NCBI GenBank assembly: GCA_932294295.1
Contig: OW028584.1
Location: forward strand, 27,613,970-27,677,969
Length of the DNA: 64,000 bases
Direction of reading: 5' to 3'
Source: Alitta virens
Lineage: Eukaryota > Annelida > Polychaeta > Phyllodocida > Nereididae
Positions 1-10,019 of this stretch are shown here, one piece after another. Within the stretch, counting starts at the first letter, position 1. Each line of letters begins with the position of its first letter. Position numbers and translations under genes: made by a program. The notes beneath the pieces were generated by a model. That model had not been told where the DNA came from. It saw only the letters and a program-made list of their open reading frames with translations, and ran no database searches.

Positions 1-1849
1 ACTTAGGTAGCCCTTGTGCCTGGAAGCATGTCAGCTCTTCATTACTATTGCCACCACCTCTCAATGAGCACACATATTTTTTTATATTGTTTTATATTGT
101 TTCATTCATGATAATGATTTCACTAAATATTAATGCCATTAGTGTTTGAACTTAACTTTGAAGCCTATCTGAGCAGGCAGCTTTTGTTTAACTTTCATCG
201 GTGTAATCTATGTCCAGCTTTTATAAAAGCATTTCTAAGCTGTTATAGCACTTCAATATCAGTACTGTAAGCAGGCTTTAGATCTATGTAAATTGCACTC
301 CATTGTCTGGCATTTAGGCCTTGATACATTGTGTGTACTTCACTTAATATCCCCTTGTAGTGGACTTGGAGTGGCATTAAGTCAATTGACCATAAGTATT
401 TTATTGATGCACATTCTCTGCAGATGTGTGTGCAGAAGTAGGTGGCACAGAGAATCTGGTTAATTGCCACATTTTAAATTGTAGATTGAATAATAGGTAA
501 TGTTAAATAGGATTGCTCATTGAGGCCTGGTCATCCATCGGTCAAGACTTGACCTTTTGGTCTCCAGAGCTTGACCTGTGGAACTCTTGTTCTTGACCTT
601 TGCATCTCTTGAGAGATAGCTGATTAAGTTTGGGTATAAATAGTTATGAATTGAAAATAAAGACCAGTTTTTACCTGACCAGTTTTTGGAAAGGAACAAG
701 GCATTTCTGAATTCATTGTTTTGATTTACTTGAGCATGAGAGACATTGATGACTGATTGAGTCAAGATTGATTGGAAGATTGATGACTGATTGAGTCAGA
801 TTGACAAGAGGATAAGTCCTGCTTAGACTGGCCTAGCCAGTGTACAGAGCTCGGGTTTGTTACGAAGAAGATGAATGAGCACAGAGACTTTATACTGTGA
901 GCTAAAAGTGTAACCTCACAGTGGTCTCACATGGAGGTCGCAGTGCGAGTCTTCTGTGAGCAAACTGTGAGCTGATCCTGTGTGATTCTACGTTTCTGCA
1001 ACATTCCCATCCCATGGTAGCTCTGAGCAATTAAGCTGTGAAGCTGGTTACAACCAATGATGAACTAAAACAAAACCGTTCAGAACAGCCTTCATTCATG
1101 ATTGCCCCAAGCTGGTTTTGAAACATACAACCTACCTACTACCTAACCTAAGCCTAACATTCCTACACCCAAACCGCTACACCAACCAGTCAAATTCAAG
1201 TCACAAATGATTTACTTGCATGGGTCCACGTTTATCTTGCAAAAATGAATTTAAGCACAGTTGCGTTCAAACCCATGTAGGTTCTGCCCATGGTTTTAAC
1301 AAGCCGGTGTGTCACCAAATGGGCCTGAGAGCTTGTTGATTACAGGCCAGCTTATAACAGAAACTATAAATAGAACTGCTGCTTTTATTGTGATCCTAGA
1401 AACACCACCTGCAGCCTGTTGCTATGAAAACCATTGGATTATGGGACCGTTTTTAAAACTATATTTTTATCTCATTGAGACACACAACTTTCTGCAAACT
1501 GTGAGAAGTCCTAGCTTTCTGATTGACAAAAGTTTTGGTAAAGGTTAGGCTGCATTCAAAATCAGTTTCAATTGATTATACAAATCTGGAGACTGGCGTG
1601 ATTAAACATTTTTGCTCATGATCTAAAGGGCATGGTATGGATTTCATAAATTTCCAGGTGACCTTCCTTGCTCATTTATCTGGGGATCTGGGCCACACAA
1701 CCTTGAACAAGTCTTCCCAATGGCTTCGGGCTACTTTGTTGCAAGCTTGCGAGGAACCCTTGCCTGATTTCACAGAATTCCACGGTTTCTTCATCGTAGC
1801 CCACTAGCAGTAAACAACTAGGTGTATCAATAGGTCAGCCAATGCAAGT
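1..1849. other. no gene seen
   Basis: AT-rich non-coding sequence. The only structure seen is a direct repeat, GATGACTGATTGAGTCA, twice near 747-797, and several dispersed TTGACC words around 530-600. Confidence 0.6.
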
Positions 1850-2040
1850 GAAGCTTAGCGTTTCGATTGAGCATGAACACTCAACCATCAAGACGGTTCA
1901 CATTGCTGCGCTATAAATAGATCCACTTCTTTGGCACCAACCTAAGTATGAATAAACCAGCTAATGAAACCCATTTCTAGCAAGGCCTCACAGCGGAGCC
2001 GTGCAGAGGCCCCGCTGAAGCACTGGTAGACCCAGTCTTG
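1850..2040. repeat. dispersed repeat E, copy 1
   Basis: It shares CACATTGCTGCGC, AATAGATCCACTT, ATAAACCAGCTAATGAAACC and TAGCAAGGCCTCACAGC with 15040-15290, with moderate divergence. Type unknown; no tRNA-like head or inverted ends seen. Confidence 0.5.
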
Positions 2041-2084
2041 ACTATGACACCCCCCTCCCTACCCCCCCCCCCCTCCCAATCCAC

Positions 2085-2435
2085 CAGTGTGCTGAAGGAC
2101 CATACCCTAAACAACACTATTGTCTCTCTATTCATGATTGTCAGTGACACAGCTCTTGGAAAATGTTCCTCTGAAATATGTGGAGACTTTAATGCCCATG
2201 CAGAACAGTGGTACAATGACACCTGGCCAAAGAAGATCTTGCTGAACATGAACATCAATGGTTCCTTCTCACGAGGTCGTCCAAAGAAGTGATGGGTGGT
2301 CACCAAGGACATATAAAAGACCACAGCGTGACACTAGCATTGCTAAAGAACATAATAAATGGAGAAGAGTGACAAGATCCAAGCATCGTGCTCATGAAGG
2401 TGTCCAACCCTCGACAACCGGGGACAACGGACGTT
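2085..2435 (+). pseudogene. decayed non-LTR retrotransposon (RT C-terminal) fragment
   Basis: One frame gives ...NGSFSRGRPKK followed by a stop. A shifted frame then gives HNKWRRVTRSKHRAHEGVQ and ends TTGDNGR before a stop. The order GRPKK...W...KWRR.TR is typical of the C-terminal end of LINE-type reverse transcriptase proteins. At least one frameshift and several stops break it. Clade not determined; no endonuclease or catalytic RT motif is present. Confidence 0.5.
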
Positions 2436-3510
2436 AAACATCTTGTAGTAGTAGTATGATAAGCACATTATCAATACAATGACAAGTTAAAAAACATTTA
2501 TTTTGAAGCAGCTTGTAAGAAAATCAAGTAATCAGAACTAGAAGCAAACAAATCATTAATTTTTCAGTATGTTAACATTGGCAAACATTTAATTCTACCA
2601 AGGCACATGGATTTTTGTTAAGAGATAACCCTAGAATATAATATTATAGACAATAAATCATCCATATAATGTAATGTTTGGTTTTATCGATATATTAAAG
2701 GAATGTGTATAAGGAAGTCTGAACAACATAGAACCCTACGTAAACGGCAACAAAGCTCAACAAGAATGTGTCATATCGCCGGGGTTTGAAAAGTTGCATA
2801 TAAAATTTCACAGTAATCACAAAATGAACGACAATGCAAAACTTGGTGTATACTTAATAACTGCCAAACAAATGCAAGTTTTTTATCGAACACAATAATA
2901 TATGTTTTAAGTCTTAGTCCACTAAAAGAAAATCAAGTTAGGTAAGTAACATAAAATTTAAAATCAATGTAAAACATGTTCATCAGAAAAGTACAGAATA
3001 TCTATAGCTATTGCTTCAAAAATAAGCTATTCCTGAGCAACAAGCCTGTACGTAAAGTCCTTTGGGATAGTATGCGTTGAGAAATAAAATTATGAAAAAT
3101 ATACCAATGCCTGGAACTTGTCCAAAATCCTTAAAATATTTGCACTGTACATGTATTTGATGTACATAATCATAAAACACAAGTAACCATATTTTCTTAA
3201 TTACATGAGCCTCCAATGTTTCAGGCACCGATATGGTTAATTGCTGCATTTTTGGAAAGATCACTGCACTTAAAGAGAGGTCATGTGCGCTAATGGCTGA
3301 GGTGTGGAAAGTGTATCTACACACTGCAAATATTTCAAGGTCATTTAGCATGTTTAGAAGCAAGATTTCGAAGTGAAATCAGCCACTGTTGTAGACCTGG
3401 TATGGAATCAAGAAAATACGGTGATCTAATAATATTCTGATCCAGTTATTGTCCTAAAAGCTATTAGCCATAACTTGCCGACCACAAGTCATATAACATA
3501 TCATACAGTT

Positions 3511-3744
3511 AGGGCTGTTCCATTTAAAAAAAGAGGGGGAGGGGGGTATAGACAGGAAGGTTTTTGAAAAAGCAGGGGGGGGGGGGGGGGTTCTCCAAAA
3601 GAGAAAAAGAGGGGAGGGGGGTGGTATATCAGAATTTACTTAATATCTTAAGTAGAAAAAAAAAGGGGTGGAGGGGGAGGGGGGGTCAGAAAATTGTAAT
3701 TCCCACTCCCCCCCCCCCCCACTCTTTATAATGGAACAGCCCTG
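3511..3744. mobile_element. MITE with G/C-tract arms
   Basis: The left end AGGGCTGTTCCATTTAAA and the right end TATAATGGAACAGCCCTG form inverted repeats of about 16 bp. The interior is several G-rich runs and then a long C run, so the whole element can fold back. A TA follows the right end; the left boundary is slightly eroded, so the duplication is unclear. Confidence 0.75.
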
Positions 3745-3974
3745 TACAAGACGTAAATGTGTACGTAAATATATTATTTTGCATCTACTCTGTAAAATAA
3801 TGCTAAGATAATTTGATACACATAACTAAAATCACACACCAACTACCTATTCAAGACTACTAACAAGTTACATCACTTGACAGTACATCCACTCATATGC
3901 CTACTACTGTAATATATCTCACAATTAAACCCATATTGCAATACAAACCAGTAAATTTAGGACAACGAGTAGTG

Positions 3975-3980
3975 TTTATT
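3975..3980 (-). terminator. candidate poly(A) signal of the DUF1757-like gene
   Basis: AATAAA on the minus strand, about 30 nt after the stop codon, which would give a very short 3' UTR. Another minus-strand AATAAA lies far downstream at 2497-2502. The sequence cannot decide between them. Confidence 0.35.
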
Positions 3981-4008
3981 AATAGGTTCCAGTGGATTAT
4001 ATGTGCAT

Positions 4009-4189
4009 CTAAGCTCCAACAGTTGAACTAAAAGCAAAAGCCAATAGCATTCCTGTATTCATTCCAATTAAGGCTCCGAAAGTGCAACTTTCCCCGAGGT
4101 ATGATGCTGCCAAGACGCCGGTTACTGCGCCAACCAAAGTCAGACGGTCAGAGCGAACCTGAGATCTGTGGTATCTGAGACGATAACAT
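4009..4189 (-). CDS. DUF1757-like gene, last coding exon
   Basis: 181 nt, acceptor GCTTATTTCAG. It completes Arg106 and encodes CYRLRYHRSQVRSDR plus the last two Gly/Ala-rich hydrophobic segments, ending ...AFSSTVGA and TAG. It is readable only after splicing, so no single long ORF shows it. Confidence 0.88.
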
Positions 4190-6335
4190 CTGAAATAAGC
4201 AGAAAGATAGGTTGGTATGATAAATAACTAGAATGGCACGTTGAATGTGACAAATCAGCATTAGTATGCATGGCCAGTGTTGCAGTTCTTAAAATAGCCA
4301 CTAGAGCAAGGATGGGAATGAACAGAATTGAAAATATAGGAGTTTGAATAGGAATTTTTTTGTAGAAATATAGGAGTTTCATAGGAAATATAACCAAAAA
4401 CAAGGAATATATTGACAATCCTTGATGAAAAACTGTACTTCACCTGTCAGGCTTTTATGAATTGATCAATAATATCTGTCCAGTGTCACCTTCATAGCTC
4501 CAAAATGATATATTCTGAACAAATAATGGACAGACACCTACCTTAATTGCTGAGAGTAATAGCTTTTAATATACTTATAAATGCGAATCCCACCAGACAA
4601 GGCTGAAGGACCATAGTATTATGAGCTCATCTTGTGATTCACAATTGGTGATGAACCCATATTCTACGGAATCATGGAGCTGCCAGGTTGAATTCACATT
4701 TATTGGATGATGTACCAAAAGACAGGAAATATAGGAGGTTTTTTGGATTATATAGGAAAATATAGGATTTTTTCAAAATAGGAAATAATAGGAAAATATA
4801 GGATGTTCCCATCCCTGCACTAGAGTTGCAGTGTAGCAACTCGCGAGATGTATAAAGCACCCTCTTGTGTATTGTTTGGTTTGTTAGAAGGCCGACAAGG
4901 CTGTATAATAAGTGCGAAACGGATGGTGTTTTTAGCCATGGAAAAAGAATAAAGACATCGAAGAATGTGTAATCCTTCGTCAGCAGAATGTTATTATTGC
5001 AAAATGGCAGACAGTAAACCCACAATTTTAATAGTTCAGTTTACATTAAGTCATTTTCGCTGGAATACATACCTGTCCCAAATGTTGTCATCGGTGATAT
5101 CATCAGCCCTCAATCTCGCATACGTCAGGAGGGGACCGGCAATGAGACCAATGCCAACTCCGTAACGTCCGGCGGTTTCTGCCCAAGATTTGATTCCCTC
5201 CTTGTCCCTCTGACCTTTCGCAAGAGCTATGATCGGTCCGACGATGAGGGTGCCCAGAAAAGAACCGCTCTGAAATGGCACAAAATTAGAATATAGTTAT
5301 CTATATGGATACCAAGTAGTATTTAATCTCATTGCCAATTGTGGTTAGCAGTAGTGAGGAAAGATATTGTGCTGTAACATGTGAGACGTTAGAGCAGTGA
5401 TGTCACTATATGGCATAAGATTGTCGATTTTATTTATAATACATTGTTATAAGTGTGTTAGAGTAACACTAGAGGGGGCAAGAGTCATCACACAACAGCG
5501 CACTCTTGTGGCACAATAAAAATAGCAGTAACTGGGACATGAATTATTCTGGTCAGGAATATGCAGAGTTTGGTCAAATATAGAAAGAAACTCAGTGTTC
5601 TAGAAAATCAATTCCATATGATATTTCATAATCCCAGCATCTTCAATTCCTGTGATCACATGTCGCTTTTTATAGGACATGACTTCAATGTATGTCAGCT
5701 GTCATTTATGTCAAACACATAATCTTCAAGACGTTTGGCTAGTCCTTATGATAATCAATTAGGATATCAACTATATAGTACTTGCAAACAGATAAGTATT
5801 GGACATAGTACTATCTGATACAAAATACAAATACTATTCAATATGAATTTGATAAGTCATATTTCAACAATTGCAGTTTTCAAGATTTGGCTGCACCTGT
5901 TATATTGGCACTGGCCATTTACTTTTGACCAATATATTTCAAAAAGTTGAAGCTGCATATAAAATGAGGTGAGAAAGAGAGGAGTCGACCATTGTTACAC
6001 ATTTACCCCATGGGTGGGAACCTTTACTTGCCTCAACATAGACACAGAGTAAAGGAACCACTAATTCAAATGACATTCAGATGGGATATTGCTCATGAAA
6101 AATAATGATGGGTGCCTGGGCCAGGGAATGGACATGGGTTTACCTAATAATATATTTTATTTATAAGGCAAAGTTCCCTGTTGTTGTGATCATTTAATTT
6201 TAATTTTTTTCATACCTGAACTGTCTTAGTAGTGATGTGGCTTGTAAGTTCCAGTGTCGGGTGAGGAATGTCTCTGATGCCATTTTCATCCACCTTACAT
6301 CCAGCTAAATTCAAATAATATTGTTTGCCCAACAT
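4009..6335 (-). CDS. DUF1757-like small glycine-rich membrane protein (3 coding exons)
   Basis: The spliced CDS is complement(join(4009..4189, 5073..5269, 6216..6335)), 498 nt for 165 residues plus TAG. All junctions are GT-AG and in frame (phase 0, then phase 2). The N-terminal 40 residues are polar. Hydrophobic Gly-rich segments lie at about 41-58, 73-92, 121-138 and 143-163, with GxxxG-type spacing (GRYGVGIGLIAGP). Between the second and third is an acidic-to-basic loop, DDITDDNIWDRCYRLRYHRS. This layout and the WDRCYRLR motif resemble, from memory, the eukaryotic DUF1757 family (about 150 residues, function unknown). The four glycine-zipper helices also recall Tim17/22/23-type inner-membrane proteins, which is inference only. 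Codons are consistent across the three exons, so this is a living gene. The first ATG is used; it lies 8 nt inside its exon. Confidence 0.88.
4307..4817. mobile_element. hAT-type non-autonomous DNA transposon
   Basis: Terminal inverted repeats CAAGGATGGGAA (4307-4318) and TTCCCATCCCTG (4806-4817) match at 11 of 12 positions. They are flanked by a perfect 8-bp duplication, CACTAGAG (4299-4306 and 4818-4825). An 8-bp duplication and CA(G/A)GG termini are hAT hallmarks. The interior carries repeated ATATAGGA units near both ends and no transposase ORF. It sits in the second intron between coding exons of the DUF1757-like gene. Confidence 0.87.
5073..5269 (-). CDS. DUF1757-like gene, second coding exon
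   Basis: 197 nt, acceptor CCATTTCAG and donor GACAG|GTATGT. It encodes residues 41-105 plus two bases of codon 106. It carries the first two hydrophobic segments, SFLGTLIVGPIIALAKG and GRYGVGIGLIAGPLLTY, and the start of the conserved DNIWDR motif. Confidence 0.9.
5985..6140 (-). mobile_element. tRNA-derived SINE, family A, partial
   Basis: Contains GTTACACATTTACCCCATGG, TTGCCTCAACATAGACAC and a degraded reversed head. It lies in the first intron between coding exons of the DUF1757-like gene. Confidence 0.75.
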
Positions 6336-6343
6336 GATGAAAT
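6216..6343 (-). CDS. DUF1757-like gene, first coding exon
   Basis: The acceptor TTTTTCAG lies immediately upstream (plus strand 6344-6351), followed by ATTTCATC and the ATG at 6335. The exon encodes residues 1-40, ending ...TTKTVQ, and the donor is CAG|GTATGA. Because an acceptor sits 8 nt before the ATG, the mRNA should begin in a separate untranslated exon further right. Confidence 0.85.
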
Positions 6344-9300
6344 CTGAAAAATGATATACAAGGATTAAATTAATGACAAACAGCCATTAAAATACTGGTG
6401 ACATTCTAAAATTCAATCATCAGCAAATTATCACCATTATAATTAAGTATAATAAATTAAGATAAACATTCAGAAAATGTCTCAAATAAAGCATATGAGA
6501 TTCTGATACAAAATGTAGTACTTATGCAAGTTATGCATATTTCTAAAATTATTCCAACACTTAAACTACACTCAAATGCTGGGACGCTGAAATTGCCTGT
6601 TCAATTTAGTCTGACAAAATTTAGGCCATAATACCACACAGTGCATGCATACAGAAAAGTCTGAAATATTTAAAGGCAAAGTTGGCATTAAAAGAAATTT
6701 ACACAGTCATGCATCATGAAATTTGTGTCAGAGACACATACTTTGTGCAGCTACTGCACTGCAGTACAGAGCATGTCCTACATAAATATAAGTGCCAATT
6801 AAGCTAGGCTTCAAGTTTGCTAAAACTTCCTAAACCCTAACTCATTCATGTTTTTCCAAAAAATTTGTATTATTGATATATATGCCACAAAATAACTAGC
6901 TTCACATTTATGCTTAAATGTGGCATGTTGGTCTCTATATTTGCAAATTGCATGTAGTCTGTAGTGTAGATCCTGGATACATTTACAGTTCTACAAACCA
7001 GTCTATCAAAGTAAGCATCATTCTCTCTTGCCATTTACACAATGCACCTATGTACATGACACAGCTTACCTGGTACAGCAAATCGTGCAAATGGTCAGTG
7101 CTTGCCCTTCAAAATGATGATCTTGTTTGTCAAGCAACCAAAATCTAGGACGTCTAGTGACACACTTTTCCGCTAGAGGGATTAAAAACTGGGTCAAAAT
7201 TCATGAATTTTAACTGCAGATGGCGCTTTGTATACTAGACATTGGCGCCTCCTGGCGTGTTAAATAAGTAATAGCCCAGTTATGGGAATAAAACCATATC
7301 AAAAGAAGTAAAAAGTTGGCTGAACACAGGTTGAAATAGCTCAGTCACAACCTTCAACAGCATCCTGTTTTCAAGTGCTTCTTTTAGAATTGATTAGTCC
7401 TCTGTCACAATTTGATGGGCCAACTAGAATAACATATTGAGGGGGGGGGGGGGGGAGGGCAAATCCGGTGACATATTTGCCCATTTATTTGTTGTCAGTC
7501 AGTCAGGCCTTCAATCAGTCAACAGTGTATCAGTAAGCTGGATTAGCAATTCCTCTGAGGATGGTACTAAATTGTAAGAATCAATGGCCATAACTGGTGG
7601 GGACCAGGGGACGCATATTGTCAATAAGTGTTCAGTGTACAATTCCAATCCTAGCCATTCATGTCTTAGACTAATTATAAATTAGCTTAAAAGGAATAAC
7701 GTGGTGATGGATCGAAACTTGGACCTCTACATCTGTGGCCAATAAACCAGCTTAAAAACTTTGTCATATGACCAATCTTTAAACAATTATGATCATCTAA
7801 AAAATCTTTAAAAACACTTACTTGGGATAGAAAATTCTTGTAATTTCTTATATTGAAAATTGGGCAGTTTAGGATGATTAGAATAAATTAGAATTTCATT
7901 ATAATTGTGACAAATAAATGTAACAATGAACAAACAAGAATCCATTGTGATATGTGATTCACATAATTTACATAAGTATGCTATTTATATAATACTGAAG
8001 AAATTAATAAATAAAAAATCATATCTTTGCCAAGCGTTATGAGTAGTCTTTCTAAAACTTAAATTTTCAACAACTTAAATATTTAAATTTTCTACAACTT
8101 AAATAACTTAAAGAAAGTATGAAAATTGGCCAATTTGCATCGCAAGCATGCAATACTTCACAGTGGATATTAAGTTTATTTTGGAGGCTTTTAGTGATCA
8201 TGTAAGAATGATCTAGGACAACAATGAATATAATCCTTCCCAAGTACTTAAAACAACTATAATGTATCCAAAAAACATGACTAAGCATTATAAATATTAA
8301 ATAAGTGCTGTTTAGTGCATGAGAGAAACAACCTTATTTCTATCACAACTTTCATAGAATGTGTTAACTTTTCGAAAAATCCACACAAGACAAACATCAA
8401 ATTCAGTTGCTGTTTGTGTTGATAGCATAGAGCTTTTTCAAGAAACATGGTGAAGTTCGCTAAAAGTGGAAAAGGCCAAGTTCTCTGGCCACGGCAGGAA
8501 AGAAATTTATAAACAGAATAATGGAAGTAGTCTGGCAACTGGATTCTCCTATACCTAAGAAAAGTAAAACTTGAATAGCAGTGTTATTATAGCGCCGTCT
8601 GTCATAGGCGTAGGAGGCACCTATCTTTTTTTTGGGGGGGGGGGGCAAAGGTCATCTTGCCCGAATTTTAAGGCTTTTATAAGCACCCCTTTATGCCCGA
8701 ATTTTTGGCTTTCCTGGACACTTGGCAATTGCCCCCCCCCCCTTGCCCCCCCCCCCCCCCCCACCTCCTACGCCTATGCCGTCTGTGACAGTTACACCAT
8801 GGCCTGGAAACCTAATAGTCTGTGCGTTGTGCTGTAGCTCAAGCAGGAGCTGAGATATTAGCAACTGAAAATGGCAACCCTCTGGCGTTAGTTCCTGAGC
8901 CCCCAATCGAACATGGTATGGACAAACTGAGCAGATGCTCTGCTTCTAGTCCCCAATTGCAAGTAATTCTGCGTAATGCGCTATATATTCCCCAGGGAGT
9001 TGTGAAAGGCTCAGGCTTGAACAGGACTGCTAAGGGTGTAATTGTACAATGAGTATGTGTGTCACGTGAATAAACCTGCATACACATGTACGTTTAATGT
9101 ACTTCCACTTCTTCAGTAGAAAAAATAAACTATCAATTTCATCTTTCTTTCCTCTCCCTCTTTTTTTTCATAAAACATCACTAGCTTGAACACTATGTAA
9201 AATGTGCCGCCATTAAAAAGGGACACCATGCGACAATTGGCTAAATATTCTTCATTACCGCCAAGAGGAGGCTCTGAGGAGCAGTATTGCTCAAGTGACA

Positions 9301-9433
9301 GGTGTCCACCTGGGGGCGCCACTTCAAAGCAACTGACAGAAGCGCCGCCCAGCGGTTGGTTGCTAGTTGCTCGACTCCCCACGAGCATTTGACAACAATA
9401 ACCTGTTATTAAGGGCACTCTGAGAGTCACAAA
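6344..9433. other. 5' flank / untranslated region of the DUF1757-like gene
   Basis: AT-rich. It contains a G tract at 7441-7455, a degraded reversed SINE head near 7690-7750 (GGATCGAAACTTGGACC) and the hAT MITE at 8603. The untranslated first exon of the minus-strand gene should lie in or beyond this stretch but was not identified. Confidence 0.5.
8603..8778. mobile_element. hAT-type MITE with poly-G/poly-C arms
   Basis: Perfect 15-bp inverted repeats, CATAGGCGTAGGAGG at the left and CCTCCTACGCCTATG at the right, are flanked by a perfect 8-bp duplication, CCGTCTGT (8595-8602 and 8779-8786). The 176-bp interior holds a G tract near 8634-8645 and long C tracts near 8732-8761 that could pair in a hairpin. 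A CCCGAATTTT motif is repeated inside. No coding capacity. Confidence 0.92.
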
Positions 9434-9619
9434 ATGTCACAGGCATGTGTCAGTCTGTTGTTGGGACTTTTCAGGCCTGTTGTCAGGAATTACAACCGAT
9501 TATTACCAACTCTTGACTTCGTAAATTCGCACAAATTACAAAGCTCGACTTTTCCAACAAATGAAAGAGTAAACTCCAAAGTGAACACATGTCTTCATTG
9601 GACAATTATGTGTCTGTGA
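9434..9619 (+). other. unassigned 61-codon ORF with presequence-like N-terminus
   Basis: It starts MSQACVSLLLGLFRPVVRNY, hydrophobic with spaced Arg and no early acidic residue, like a mitochondrial presequence. An in-frame TAA lies about 30 nt upstream. No clear donor site (best AGA|GTAAAC near 9570) or downstream exon was recognised. It could be a first exon, a retrocopy fragment or chance. Confidence 0.2.
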
Positions 9620-9649
9620 TTGTTGAAAAGTAGAACTGCATTTAAGCCC

Positions 9650-10010
9650 AACCTACCTACCTACCTACCTACATATCTATATCTATATGTATCTATATGT
9701 ATCTATATGTATCTATTTACCTATCTATCTATATCTATCTATATCTATCTATCTATATCTATATCTATCTATATGTATATATATCTATCTACATGCATAT
9801 TTATCTATATCTATCTATATTTATCTATATCTGTCTATATTTATCTATATTTATCTATATCTATCTATTCTATATATATACCTATCTATCTACCTACCTA
9901 CCTATCTATCTACCTATATCTATCCATCCATCTACCTATCTGCTTATATCTAACTATCTATCTACCTATCCATCTACCTACCTACCTATCCATCTAGGCC
10001 TATCTATCTA
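9650..10010. repeat. (CTAT/CTAC)n microsatellite, degenerate
   Basis: About 360 bp of CTAT, CTAC, ATCTAT and TATGTATC units. It creates long Tyr/Leu/Ser/Ile ORFs in all three plus frames that are not genes. Confidence 0.97.
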
Positions 10011-10019
10011 TCAATTTAA

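Noticed and set aside
4140..5025. Minus-strand ORFs of 60-117 codons between DUF1757-like exons
   Set aside because: One runs through a real exon in a wrong frame and the others lie in the intronic hAT element; none matches a known family.
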